From IMG/VR virus record IMGVR_UViG_3300008963_000002, positions 1 to 64,000 of that record: a stretch of 64,000 nucleotides of DNA. One strand, given 5' to 3'. The DNA comes from a virus. The translations under genes and the position numbers were made by a program. Position 1 is the stretch's first letter. Every line of letters begins with the position of its first letter. The notes beneath the pieces were generated by a model that saw only the letters and a list, made by a program, of their open reading frames with translations, did not search any database and had not been told where the DNA came from. This document shows, one piece after another, positions 51,588-59,915 of the stretch.

Positions 51588-51919
51588 TGAAAATAAATGA
51601 AGTTACTGCACCAAGTACTTCAATCGCCAAACTTACTGCACTTGCACAATTTGTTTCCGAAAGAAGCAAAGAAACCAATGCAGAAATTGGTATAAGCATA
51701 GATGCATTTATTGAACTAGCTCATGGTATGGGCGTTTCTATGGCTCGCGATGATTTATATGATCTTGTTGAACAACCTCCGTTAAACAACTTAATAAAAG
51801 ATATCTCAAAGGGTAAAGTTATTTTTCAAGGACAAGACTCTGAGCAAGCAGAAGAAATGCCAGCAGATGAAGCTGAAAAAATTGTTAGTAAGATGGCCAA
51901 AAGGGCCTCAAAAATATGA
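51587..51919 (+). CDS. Small conserved partner of the head-core protein
   Basis: 110 residues; its ATG shares one base with the upstream stop. Segments: MKINEVTAPS, a targeting-like start; IAKLTALAQFVSERSKETNAE; ISIDAFIELAHGMGVSMARDDLYDLVEQPPLNNLI (in parts). The QPPLNNLI motif is one I recall in T4-like cyanophages, always close to the preceding gene. Acidic, helical C-terminus. Likely binds the preceding protein or is packaged with it. Confidence 0.7.
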   Translation: MKINEVTAPSTSIAKLTALAQFVSERSKETNAEIGISIDAFIELAHGMGVSMARDDLYDLVEQPPLNNLIKDISKGKVIFQGQDSEQAEEMPADEAEKIVSKMAKRASKI

Positions 51920-51966
51920 CAAAAATAAAATCTCTTCCTTAAAATTTTTCTGGTAAATATTGGTTA

Positions 51967-52293
51967 ATGATTAATTTAACAGACCAAGCAAAAACCAAAC
52001 TTCAAGAGAAGATCAATCAACAGCCAAATTCTACCGGCGTAAGAATAGGTATAAAAAAGTCTGGCTGTACAGGATATGCATATGTTATGGAGTATGTTAA
52101 TCTTGAAGAATTATCATCTTTGACCAAACATCAAATAGATGGGGTAGATATATACATTGATCCCAAGCACGATGTTTTTTTAAAAGGAATGACTCTTGAT
52201 TTTCAAAAAAAAGGAATCAATGAGTCATTTGAATTTATTAACCCCAATGAGTCTGCAAGGTGTGGTTGCGGAGAAAGTTTTACTATAGAATGA
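51967..52293 (+). CDS. IscA/HesB-type iron-sulfur assembly protein
   Basis: 108 residues, the usual A-type carrier length. The three cluster ligands are present: C34 in KSGCTGYAY and C99/C101 in ARCGCGESF. The fold pattern VRIGIKKSGCTG, YIDPKHDVFLKGMTLDF is typical of SufA/IscA/ErpA. It would bind and deliver a Fe-S cluster. Possible clients in this window are the radical SAM protein at 53040 and the Cas4/RecB-like nuclease immediately downstream, if that carries a cluster. Its 3' end overlaps the nuclease start by 4 bases. Confidence 0.88.
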   Translation: MINLTDQAKTKLQEKINQQPNSTGVRIGIKKSGCTGYAYVMEYVNLEELSSLTKHQIDGVDIYIDPKHDVFLKGMTLDFQKKGINESFEFINPNESARCGCGESFTIE

Positions 52294-53027
52294 AATTATT
52301 AAATTTTAAATTTGAATATCAAAGAATTACACGAGTCAGTATTGACAACATCCGATATTACGAAACCCCTACAAAAGATCGTGTTCCCAGTGTTACTAGT
52401 ATTCTTGACCGCACAAAAAGTGAAGAAAAAAAGTTAGCATTAGAGAATTGGAGAAAAAAAGTAGGGCATAAACAAGCTGCCGCCATAACAACTGAAGCAG
52501 CAAATCGTGGAACTCGACTCCACAACTATCTTGAAGACTATGTTACAGATGGCGTTTTAAAAGACCGAACAAGCAACCCTTACAGTTGGCCTAGTCATTC
52601 AATGGCAGAAGTTATAATTACAGAAGGACTTAAAAACGTAGATGAGGTTTGGGGAGTAGAAGTTCCTCTTTACTTCCCCGGAGTTTATGCTGGTACCACA
52701 GATTCAGTTGGTGTTCATAATGGAGAACCAGCAATAATGGATTATAAACAAAGCAATTCACGCAAAAAAGAAGAATGGATTGATGATTATAAATTACAAT
52801 TAGCGGCATATGCTACAGCACATAATGAGGTATATGGCACCAATATTCGTAAAGGTGTCATTATGATGGCTGTTAAACCAGAGATTGATAAAGATGGTAA
52901 TGTCATATCAAAACCAGAGTACCAAGAATTTATTTTAGAAGATGGTGATTTTGATTACTGGCAGAGAAAGTGGTGGAAAAGGTTAGAAGAATACTATAAA
53001 TCTATCTCAGTAATAACTCAAACATAA
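52290..53027 (+). CDS. PD-(D/E)xK exonuclease, Cas4/RecB-like
   Basis: 245 residues from ATG at 52290. Motifs of the RecB/Cas4 nuclease family: GTRLHNYLE with H78, E124 in GVEVPLYFPG, D138 in GTTDSVG, and IMDYKQS with D151-x-K153, followed by QLAAYA (motif QxxxY). A Cys cluster for Fe-S is not obvious, unlike classic Cas4. A similar exonuclease occurs in other marine T4-like phages. It could process DNA ends during recombination or repair, or degrade host DNA. Coupled to the IscA-like gene. Confidence 0.82.
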   Translation: MKLLNFKFEYQRITRVSIDNIRYYETPTKDRVPSVTSILDRTKSEEKKLALENWRKKVGHKQAAAITTEAANRGTRLHNYLEDYVTDGVLKDRTSNPYSWPSHSMAEVIITEGLKNVDEVWGVEVPLYFPGVYAGTTDSVGVHNGEPAIMDYKQSNSRKKEEWIDDYKLQLAAYATAHNEVYGTNIRKGVIMMAVKPEIDKDGNVISKPEYQEFILEDGDFDYWQRKWWKRLEEYYKSISVITQT

Positions 53028-53039
53028 TAGAAGGTTTTT

Positions 53040-54692
53040 ATGGTATTGAACAAAAAAGATTTAACTTTTGTCATTGATGATCTAAAAAAAAGTTATGACT
53101 TAATTGGGGATATTATTTATTTTTCTAAATTCTTGGAAAAAAATGGACAAGAAGAAATATTTAATTATTTAAATTCAATACGAAAAGATCCGTTTCTCCC
53201 AAAAGAACGTATAATAGTCGTTCAAGATTGTATTGATGAATATAATTATGATATATCAGATGATACACCCGGTGAGCATCTAATTTTAGTTCAAAAATAT
53301 CTAGAGAAAATAGATATAACAAACTGTTTCGTGATAATAATATCTTCAAATTTAAATATCAATAAAGAAATAGTATCTGTTAACAAAAGTTATTCTAATA
53401 ATGACGATACTTTTATTAATTTTATTAATATAGATGGCAATTACAAAAAAGAATTATCTAAACAAGATACTTTCTGTGTACTTCCATGGAAAGAAATATT
53501 TTTAAAACCAGATGCAGATGTATTACCATGCTGTTCTTATACTAGACCACACAGCCTTGGTAACTTAAAAAACAACCACATTACTAATATACTACATGGA
53601 AAAGAACTAAAAACACTTAGAAAAAATATGCTTAACGACATAAAATCTCTCGGCTGTCAAGGATGTTATTATGAAGAAAAACATGGATTAGAAAGTCGGC
53701 GTCAGTACCATAATAAAAAATCAGATTTTTCAAAGACAGACGCGATAAAAATGACCTCTTCTGACGGTGATGTTAAAAATAAAGACTTGTTTTTTGATTT
53801 TGTTGAACTGTCTTTAGATAGCACATGCAATTTAAAATGCCGCTGTTGTTCTGGTGATTCAAGTACACTTATAGCAATAGAAGAAGAAAAAATTTTTGGA
53901 TTGAGTTATAACAAAAATAAAATTTTGAATAGCCAAGAAAAAGAAACGATTGTAAAAAATTTGGGAGAATGGCTGAATGATAAGACAAATGTAATAAAAT
54001 TTGCTGGTGGTGAACCAACTCTTCAGAAAGGACATTATCAAATTTTAGATAGTTTAATTGAAAACAATAAAGAAAAAACCACAAGAATTGAATATGCCAT
54101 TAATGGGAGCAATTTACATTATAAAAATAAATCAATATTAGACTATTGGAAAGTATTTAAGAATGTTAGTATTGTAGTTAGCATTGACGGTCACGAAAAA
54201 ACGTTTGAATACTTAAGACATGGGGCAAGTTGGGAGAATACTAAAAAAAATATTCAATTAATAAAGCAGACATGTCCTCATGCCATCCTAGAAGTTAGTT
54301 CAGTGATAAGTTCATTATCAATAGAATCAACAATGTTACTTCAAAAAAATTTTCACATAGAGGGCATACTGTTAGGAAACTCATTTAAAATGCAAACAAT
54401 TAATGGACATGATGGATCTTATGGTGTACAGACTTTGCCTTTGCATCATAAAAAAAGAATAGCAGCAATGATAGACAATCATTGTTCTTGGTTAAACTCA
54501 GAAAATCAAACAATTTTATCAGAGAGGTGGAGACAAATTAAAAATTACATGTTGTCTTCTGATAAAACACACAAACTAAGTCAGGCAAGGCGAGATATTA
54601 TGTTAATCGACTCTTTTAGAAAAGAAAATTTTTTTGAAGTGTTTCCAACACTGTCTGATATATTTGACAATATTCAAGACACAGTCAACTAA
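53040..54692 (+). CDS. Radical SAM protein with N-terminal SPASM-like Cys cluster
   Basis: 550 residues, very AT-rich. The radical SAM site is C263-x3-C267-x2-C270 in STCNLKCRCC, with a SAM-binding AGGEP motif further on and an INGSN strand. Before it, C146, C164/C165, C206 and C209 in FCVLPWKEIF, LPCCSY and GCQGCYYEE look like a SPASM/twitch auxiliary cluster, here on the N-terminal side instead of the usual C-terminal side. The first 130 residues are unique. The reaction is unknown; such enzymes modify peptides, sugars or tRNA. It is close to iscA. Confidence 0.78.
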   Translation: MVLNKKDLTFVIDDLKKSYDLIGDIIYFSKFLEKNGQEEIFNYLNSIRKDPFLPKERIIVVQDCIDEYNYDISDDTPGEHLILVQKYLEKIDITNCFVIIISSNLNINKEIVSVNKSYSNNDDTFINFINIDGNYKKELSKQDTFCVLPWKEIFLKPDADVLPCCSYTRPHSLGNLKNNHITNILHGKELKTLRKNMLNDIKSLGCQGCYYEEKHGLESRRQYHNKKSDFSKTDAIKMTSSDGDVKNKDLFFDFVELSLDSTCNLKCRCCSGDSSTLIAIEEEKIFGLSYNKNKILNSQEKETIVKNLGEWLNDKTNVIKFAGGEPTLQKGHYQILDSLIENNKEKTTRIEYAINGSNLHYKNKSILDYWKVFKNVSIVVSIDGHEKTFEYLRHGASWENTKKNIQLIKQTCPHAILEVSSVISSLSIESTMLLQKNFHIEGILLGNSFKMQTINGHDGSYGVQTLPLHHKKRIAAMIDNHCSWLNSENQTILSERWRQIKNYMLSSDKTHKLSQARRDIMLIDSFRKENFFEVFPTLSDIFDNIQDTVN

Positions 54693-54762
54693 AAATAGTC
54701 ATTTCAGAACATATTGCGAGATATTTGTGATAATATCTAATGACCACTACAACAAAATTAAA

Positions 54763-54770
54763 ACTAAATA
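54763..54770 (+). promoter_or_regulatory. Late promoter box for the fibre gene
   Basis: ACTAAATA lies 23 bases before the ATG at 54794 in an otherwise empty 100-base gap. An AT-rich hairpin GATATT/AATATC at 54720-54737 sits upstream and may weakly terminate the radical SAM transcript. Confidence 0.55.
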
Positions 54771-54793
54771 CTAGATAATTGGAATTATCATAA

Positions 54794-56428
54794 ATGGCAA
54801 TAGTTCAAATATCTAGAATTACACACCGAAAAGGACTTAAAGAAAACCTCCCTCAATTGGATGGTGCTGAGTTTGGTTGGGCAACTGATGCCCAAGAACT
54901 CTATATAGGCAATGGCACAATAGATGAAGGTGCACCAGTAATAGGAAATACACGTGTTCTTACTGAACGTGATGATTTATTAAGTTTTGCCAAAAGTTAC
55001 ATTTATCAAGGGGATGCTGGTGGTTACACTGTAGAAACTGGTCCAGATGCAAACGAAGACACTGAACGTTCCTTACAAAGAAAATTAGATGATTTTGCAT
55101 CAGTAAAAGATTTTGGTGCTTTGGGCGATGGTGTTACTGATGACACTGCTGCTATAAACCGAGCATTGTTTGAATTGTATTGTCGTGATACTGATCCCCG
55201 GGTTCGCAGGTCATTATTTTTTCCGGCTGGTGTTTATCGTGTAACAGACACTGTATTAATACCTCCATATGCAAAAATGTTTGGAGAAGGTTCAGAAAGT
55301 TCTATAATTGAATATAAAAGTGATGATTCTTCGCTTGCAGAAGTAGTAGCCAGAACGTGCGGGAATAATCAAGAAATAGGAATCAATATTCCTACCAGTG
55401 ACGTTACTCCAAAGTATATTGAAATTGATTCATTAACTTTTAAAACCACTGATGATATTTCTATATTTTTAGCAGACAGAGTTCAACATCTTAATTTTTC
55501 AAATGTTGTGTTTAAGGGAGAAAAAAATACTGGTGATTTTGAAGAGACAATATCAGAACAATCAGCATTGACTTTTGACAGTGGCATTAGTAACAACACC
55601 ACAGTAAAAGATATTGTTGTAGACCAGTGCGGATTTTATAATTGTAATTATGGTGTTCGCGTTTTCGGAATAATTGAAAAAATAGAAAACATAGTAGTAA
55701 CAAATACTGAATTTGATATACTGTATTCAGGTATTGAACTAAACCCAAGTAGTTCAGATAGTGAATTCTGGCCAGAAGGATTTCGTGTTGCGTCAAACAG
55801 TTTTGACCGAATTTATGCTACTGGTATAAATTTTGCCCGTACTCAATATAGTGTCTCTGTTGGTAATATCTTTTTTGATGTTGGTAATGAATTAAAAACA
55901 AATATTGACCCACTCGATGCAGTTTTTCCTGTAGTTGATATTGCTCAAACAAATAATGTCAGTTGGGGAGACATATTCAAACGCAATAGTAACGCTGCTT
56001 CTGAAAGAGTTGCAATAGCAGAAGATGCGAGAGTTATAGCCAGTGAGTCTGGTGATCGTATTCGTTTGGGACAACTCTCACAAGAAAGCACAATTGATGT
56101 AGAAATACCCAGTGATACTTCAACAGTAGATGCTGCTACAATTAACGTTACTGATATTGATTCGGTTAGTATCCGTTATAGAGTAAGAATACCAAATGAA
56201 GGTGTCAAGACTGGTGTGATATCAATTACTAAAGACTTTTCAGGTACCTCTCCAATCTACAATGATGAATACCAAGAGTCTGGCGATACCAGAGGATTTT
56301 ATTTTGTTGTTGAACAACAGCAAACAGTTGAATCATCTACCATTACAGATGAAATTGTTGTCAAATTTTCTACGACAGTGTCAGGAACAACTGGCAACTT
56401 CCGTTATTCACTTAGTTATTTTGATTGA
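54794..56428 (+). CDS. Tail fibre/spike with pectate-lyase-like beta-helix
   Basis: 544 residues. The N-terminal segment MAIVQISRITHRKGLKENLPQL, with GAEFGWATDAQELYIGNG, is a virion-attachment pattern that I recall in marine phage fibres. From about 105, VKDFGALGDGVTDDTAAINRAL marks the pectate-lyase/GDSL-type right-handed beta-helix superfamily, with repeated strand-rich segments (IVVDQCGFYNCNYGV, NIVVTNTEFDI, FRVASNSFDRI). The C-terminal 130 residues look like a beta-sandwich. It probably binds or degrades host polysaccharide. Confidence 0.82.
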   Translation: MAIVQISRITHRKGLKENLPQLDGAEFGWATDAQELYIGNGTIDEGAPVIGNTRVLTERDDLLSFAKSYIYQGDAGGYTVETGPDANEDTERSLQRKLDDFASVKDFGALGDGVTDDTAAINRALFELYCRDTDPRVRRSLFFPAGVYRVTDTVLIPPYAKMFGEGSESSIIEYKSDDSSLAEVVARTCGNNQEIGINIPTSDVTPKYIEIDSLTFKTTDDISIFLADRVQHLNFSNVVFKGEKNTGDFEETISEQSALTFDSGISNNTTVKDIVVDQCGFYNCNYGVRVFGIIEKIENIVVTNTEFDILYSGIELNPSSSDSEFWPEGFRVASNSFDRIYATGINFARTQYSVSVGNIFFDVGNELKTNIDPLDAVFPVVDIAQTNNVSWGDIFKRNSNAASERVAIAEDARVIASESGDRIRLGQLSQESTIDVEIPSDTSTVDAATINVTDIDSVSIRYRVRIPNEGVKTGVISITKDFSGTSPIYNDEYQESGDTRGFYFVVEQQQTVESSTITDEIVVKFSTTVSGTTGNFRYSLSYFD

Positions 56429-56859
56429 TGTACTGGGCACAGCAGTTCGAAGATCGCCTCCGAGAATGGAACGACCTTAGACAACAGTGTCAAACTCTAT
56501 CATTATATGATTGTTTGCTTGAAGTAAACAATTGGTGGATGCAAGCACCTCTTTCCACACAACACATCGCTTGGGAAGATTGGGATGACTGGCCCAGTCC
56601 TTGGGATCTTCTTTCTGATAATACATGGTGCGAACTAACCCGATCTATGGGAATAGTATATACTTTAGGATTGCTTTTTCGGGCCGACATAGAAAGCGTA
56701 TACGTTATTGATTCTAATGAAGGTATTATGGTTGAGGTACTTCCTGCTAAATATTTTCTAGGTTACTGCTATAGTGATCTTAATGGTGTTGACATACAAG
56801 ATCTAGTAGTTGATCGTAAAATCAACGCAAAAAATCTCAAGCACTACAAAAATTATTAA
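56428..56859 (+). CDS. Conserved marine-phage protein, unknown
   Basis: 143 residues from the ATG overlapping the fibre stop. Trp-rich: EWNDLRQQCQTLSLYDCLLEVNNWWMQAPL, then WDDWPSPWDLLSDNTWCELTRSMGIVYTLGLL (in parts). I recall this family downstream of the fibre-like gene or before nrdB in marine T4-like phages. No catalytic motif. Its position after the fibre and before ribonucleotide reductase fits neither module clearly. The following 88 bases before nrdB have no convincing promoter. Confidence 0.66.
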   Translation: MYWAQQFEDRLREWNDLRQQCQTLSLYDCLLEVNNWWMQAPLSTQHIAWEDWDDWPSPWDLLSDNTWCELTRSMGIVYTLGLLFRADIESVYVIDSNEGIMVEVLPAKYFLGYCYSDLNGVDIQDLVVDRKINAKNLKHYKNY

Positions 56860-56947
56860 GTATCTTGCTTGTTGTTGCTCGTCTATAGGACATGGAACAA
56901 TATCCAAGAAACCCGAACTATGCACTAAAATCAGGAGAATCAGAATT

Positions 56948-57919
56948 ATGCTATTTGAACAACAACTATCAAGAAAACCCGACCACTATCCTTGGACAAA
57001 ACAATTTATTGACGCAATTTGGAGCGGATTCTGGACTCCAGATGAGTTCAACTTCAGATCAGATTATAGTCAGTTCAAAACTGACCTTACAGAACAAGAA
57101 CAAGAAGTAGTAGTAAGAGCACTATCAGCAATAGGTCAGATTGAAGTTGCCGTAAAATCATTCTGGGCAAATGTTGGAACACATCTTCCTCATCCTTCAA
57201 TCAATGATCTTGGTTATGCTATGGCAAACTCAGAAGTGATCCATAATATGGCTTACGAAAAATTATTAGACGTTCTTCATCTTACCCATGTGTTTGAAGA
57301 AAACCTCAACGAAGAAGTTATTCGCGGCAGAGTCAATTATCTCCGCAAGTATAATGAAAAAGTTTATGAGAATGATCGCAAGCAATTCATTTATTCAATA
57401 ATTCTCTTTACTCTGTTCGTTGAAAATGTCTCATTGTTCTCACAGTTTTATATTGTTATGCATTTCAACAGAAACCGTGCAGTTTTAAAGGACGTAGCAC
57501 AGCAAGTACAATATACTCGTAATGAGGAAATGCTACACAGTCAGGTTGGTATCAAACTTATTAATACTCTTCGTGAAGAGTACCCAGAACTTTTTGATGC
57601 TGAATTAGAAGAAAGAATTGCACACGAATGTTTAGAATCAATTAAGGCTGAGGGAAGAGTAATTGATTGGATGGTAGGCGATTATGCTATAGAAGGATTG
57701 GACAAAGATATCCTTAAGGCGTTTGTTGCTAAGCGAATGAAAGATTCTCTTGACCAAATAGGTTTTGATAGTTCAATGGTAAAGTATGATAAATCCTTAG
57801 CAGACAAAACATTTTGGTTTGATGAATCAACATTAGGTTCAACAATGACAGATTTCTTCCAAAAACGACCAGTTGAATATTCTAAAGGTCAAGGAATTTC
57901 TGCTGACGAACTTTTTTAA
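56948..57919 (+). CDS. nrdB: Ribonucleotide reductase, class I beta subunit
   Basis: 323 residues from the ATG at 56948, with AGGAGAATCA as ribosome site; an in-frame start 46 codons upstream lies inside the previous gene. The diiron ligands are visible: E in GQIEVAVKSFW (in place of the usual Asp), E and H in NSEVIHNMAY, E in FVENVSLFSQF, and E/H in NEEMLHSQVG. The radical Tyr is the Y of HNMAY, four residues after His as in NrdB. It generates the radical passed to NrdA. T4 NrdB is 388 residues. Confidence 0.92.
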   Translation: MLFEQQLSRKPDHYPWTKQFIDAIWSGFWTPDEFNFRSDYSQFKTDLTEQEQEVVVRALSAIGQIEVAVKSFWANVGTHLPHPSINDLGYAMANSEVIHNMAYEKLLDVLHLTHVFEENLNEEVIRGRVNYLRKYNEKVYENDRKQFIYSIILFTLFVENVSLFSQFYIVMHFNRNRAVLKDVAQQVQYTRNEEMLHSQVGIKLINTLREEYPELFDAELEERIAHECLESIKAEGRVIDWMVGDYAIEGLDKDILKAFVAKRMKDSLDQIGFDSSMVKYDKSLADKTFWFDESTLGSTMTDFFQKRPVEYSKGQGISADELF

Positions 57920-57980
57920 TTGGAACGCATAATATAAAAGAATGAACTATTTTGACTATAATAAAACAAAGGAGATACAC

Positions 57981-59660
57981 ATGGGGTTTGACTGGTTAAA
58001 CAAAGATGCACGGACATTTTTGTCTCGTGGATATCTGTCGAAAGGACAATCGGCAGAAGATCGTATTAGAGAAATTGCAGACACTGCTGAGAAATTTCTT
58101 GATGTAGAAGGATTTGCAGATAAATTTTACGATTATATGGGACGTGGATTTTATAGCCTGTCATCCCCTGTGTGGTCTAATTTTGGAAACAACAAGGGAC
58201 TTCCTATTTCTTGTAATGGGGCATATGTTGGTGATGAAATTTCTAAAGTAATGGATAAAGCCAGTGAAGTTGCAATGCAAACCAAGCACGGAGCCGGTAC
58301 TAGCGGTTATTTTGGTGACATACGCCCACGTGGATCAAAAATAAAAACAGGCGGTACTGCTGATGGGCCTGTTCATTTTATGAATATTTTTGAAACCGTC
58401 ACTGATGTTATTAGTCAGGGCAATGTCCGACGTGGTTCTTTTGCTGCTTATTTGGATATTGAACACCCTGATGTTGAAGAATTTTTAGAAATTCGTGAAG
58501 TTGGTCATGCTATTCAAAATATGTCAATTGGCATTTGCATTTCAGACGAATGGATGGAAAGCATGATAGCAGAGGGCGAAGCAGTTAAAGCAAAAGAAAT
58601 GGCCTCAACTGATGCTAAAAAACTTCAACTATGGGCACGTGTTATGCGTAAGCGTCGCGAGTCAGGCTACCCTTATCTTTTCTTTACTGATAATGTTAAT
58701 AATAACAAACCCAAGGTTCTAAAAGATCGGAACCTACCAGTATATGCATCAAACCTCTGCTCAGAAATCTGCTTACCTTCTAACAGCGAGGAATCATTTG
58801 TATGTAACTTGGCATCTATGAATCTTCATACCTATGACGAGTGGAAAGACACGGATGCTGTCAAAGTTCTAACCTATTTCCTTGATGCTGTCATGACAGA
58901 TTATATTGAAAAAACTGCAGATATTGATTTTATGCAAGCCCCTCATAACTTTGCTAAGAGATGGAGAGCAATTGGCATTGGCCAACTTGGATGGCACACA
59001 TACCTTCAATATAAGATGATTCCATTTGAATCATTTAACGCTATCAATCTTGCAACAGAGATTTCAAAGCATATTGATGAAGAAAGCCTTAAGGCATCAA
59101 AAGAAATGGCAGATCGTTATGGTGAGCCAGATGGTCTTATTGGATATGGTGAGCGTAACTTGACAAGATGTGCAATTGCACCTACAACAAGTTCAAGTTT
59201 TATTCTTGGTCAGGTATCACCTTCCATTGAGCCACTGCGTTCAAATTATTTCACAAAAGATTTGGCAAAGGGACAATTTACTTTTAAGAACCCGTACCTT
59301 GCTCGCGTACTTGAATCATATGAAAAGAACGATGATGAAACATGGATGTCAATTTTGACAAACAATGGGTCAGTGCAACATCTTGATTTTCTTGGAGAAA
59401 CTGAGAAAGAGGTGTTTAAGACTTTTGACGAAATTACTCCAATCACAATCGTTCAACAAGCAGCAGCAAGACAGCAGCATATTGACCAGAGTCAAAGCCT
59501 TAACTTGATGATTCCGCCAGAAGCACCAGCCAAGGATGTCAATCAGTTGGTTATTGAAGGCTGGAGAATGGGAGTCAAGACTTTCTATTACCAGCGTAGT
59601 TCTAACCCATCATTAGAGTTAGTTCGTGATATAATGAATTGTTCTGCATGTGAGGCATAA
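57981..59660 (+). CDS. nrdA: Ribonucleotide reductase, class I alpha subunit, short
   Basis: 559 residues from ATG 57981 preceded by AAAGGAGATA; an earlier ATG at 57942 has no such site. Redox C78 (PISCNG), radical-site N258-x-C260-x-E262 in SNLCSEICLPS, C275 (VCNLASMNL), Y-Y pair in KTFYYQRS and the C-terminal CSACEA pair are all present. It lacks the N-terminal ATP-cone (T4 NrdA 754 residues), so overall activity control by dATP should be absent. Reduces NDPs to dNDPs for phage DNA, using glutaredoxin encoded downstream. Confidence 0.93.
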   Translation: MGFDWLNKDARTFLSRGYLSKGQSAEDRIREIADTAEKFLDVEGFADKFYDYMGRGFYSLSSPVWSNFGNNKGLPISCNGAYVGDEISKVMDKASEVAMQTKHGAGTSGYFGDIRPRGSKIKTGGTADGPVHFMNIFETVTDVISQGNVRRGSFAAYLDIEHPDVEEFLEIREVGHAIQNMSIGICISDEWMESMIAEGEAVKAKEMASTDAKKLQLWARVMRKRRESGYPYLFFTDNVNNNKPKVLKDRNLPVYASNLCSEICLPSNSEESFVCNLASMNLHTYDEWKDTDAVKVLTYFLDAVMTDYIEKTADIDFMQAPHNFAKRWRAIGIGQLGWHTYLQYKMIPFESFNAINLATEISKHIDEESLKASKEMADRYGEPDGLIGYGERNLTRCAIAPTTSSSFILGQVSPSIEPLRSNYFTKDLAKGQFTFKNPYLARVLESYEKNDDETWMSILTNNGSVQHLDFLGETEKEVFKTFDEITPITIVQQAAARQQHIDQSQSLNLMIPPEAPAKDVNQLVIEGWRMGVKTFYYQRSSNPSLELVRDIMNCSACEA

Positions 59661-59661
59661 T

Positions 59662-59901
59662 ATGGCATATATTACTGAAGTAGCACAAGAACGCCCCCTT
59701 TCTGAGGGGGACCAAATTAAGGCAGCAATTAGAGAATTATTCTGTGAATCAAGAAACGGTGCAGTCTATACAAAAGACCAACCTTTAATAAAATTGATAG
59801 GCAACGTAAACGGCAGTGGTGCTACAAAGATGCTGTGTCTGTTTAAGCATCCGGATATATATGGTGCTGTTGTTATGTGGTATGAAGACCAAAAAGAATA
59901 A
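59662..59901 (+). CDS. Small conserved protein between nrdA and glyA
   Basis: 79 residues from ATG 59662, two bases after nrdA. Pattern: EGDQIKAAIRELFCESRNGAVYTKDQPLIKLIGNVNG (in parts), then a beta-strand LCLFKHPDIYGAVVMWY. Not recognised. Near its start the DNA has CCCCCT (59694-59699) pairing with AGGGGG (59705-59710), a stable hairpin within the coding region that could modulate transcript flow from nrdA to glyA. Confidence 0.6.
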   Translation: MAYITEVAQERPLSEGDQIKAAIRELFCESRNGAVYTKDQPLIKLIGNVNGSGATKMLCLFKHPDIYGAVVMWYEDQKE

Positions 59902-59915
59902 AAACTGAGCCATTG

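Noticed and set aside
56810-56947. Longer NrdB N-terminus
   Set aside because: The extra part overlaps the previous gene; the ATG at 56948 has AGGAG and gives a normal NrdB start.
57942-57980. Longer NrdA N-terminus
   Set aside because: The ATG at 57981 is preceded by AAAGGAGATA, while 57942 has no ribosome site.
59694-59710. CCCCCT/AGGGGG hairpin as a terminator after nrdA
   Set aside because: No T tract follows and it lies inside a small reading frame; kept only as a note on that gene.
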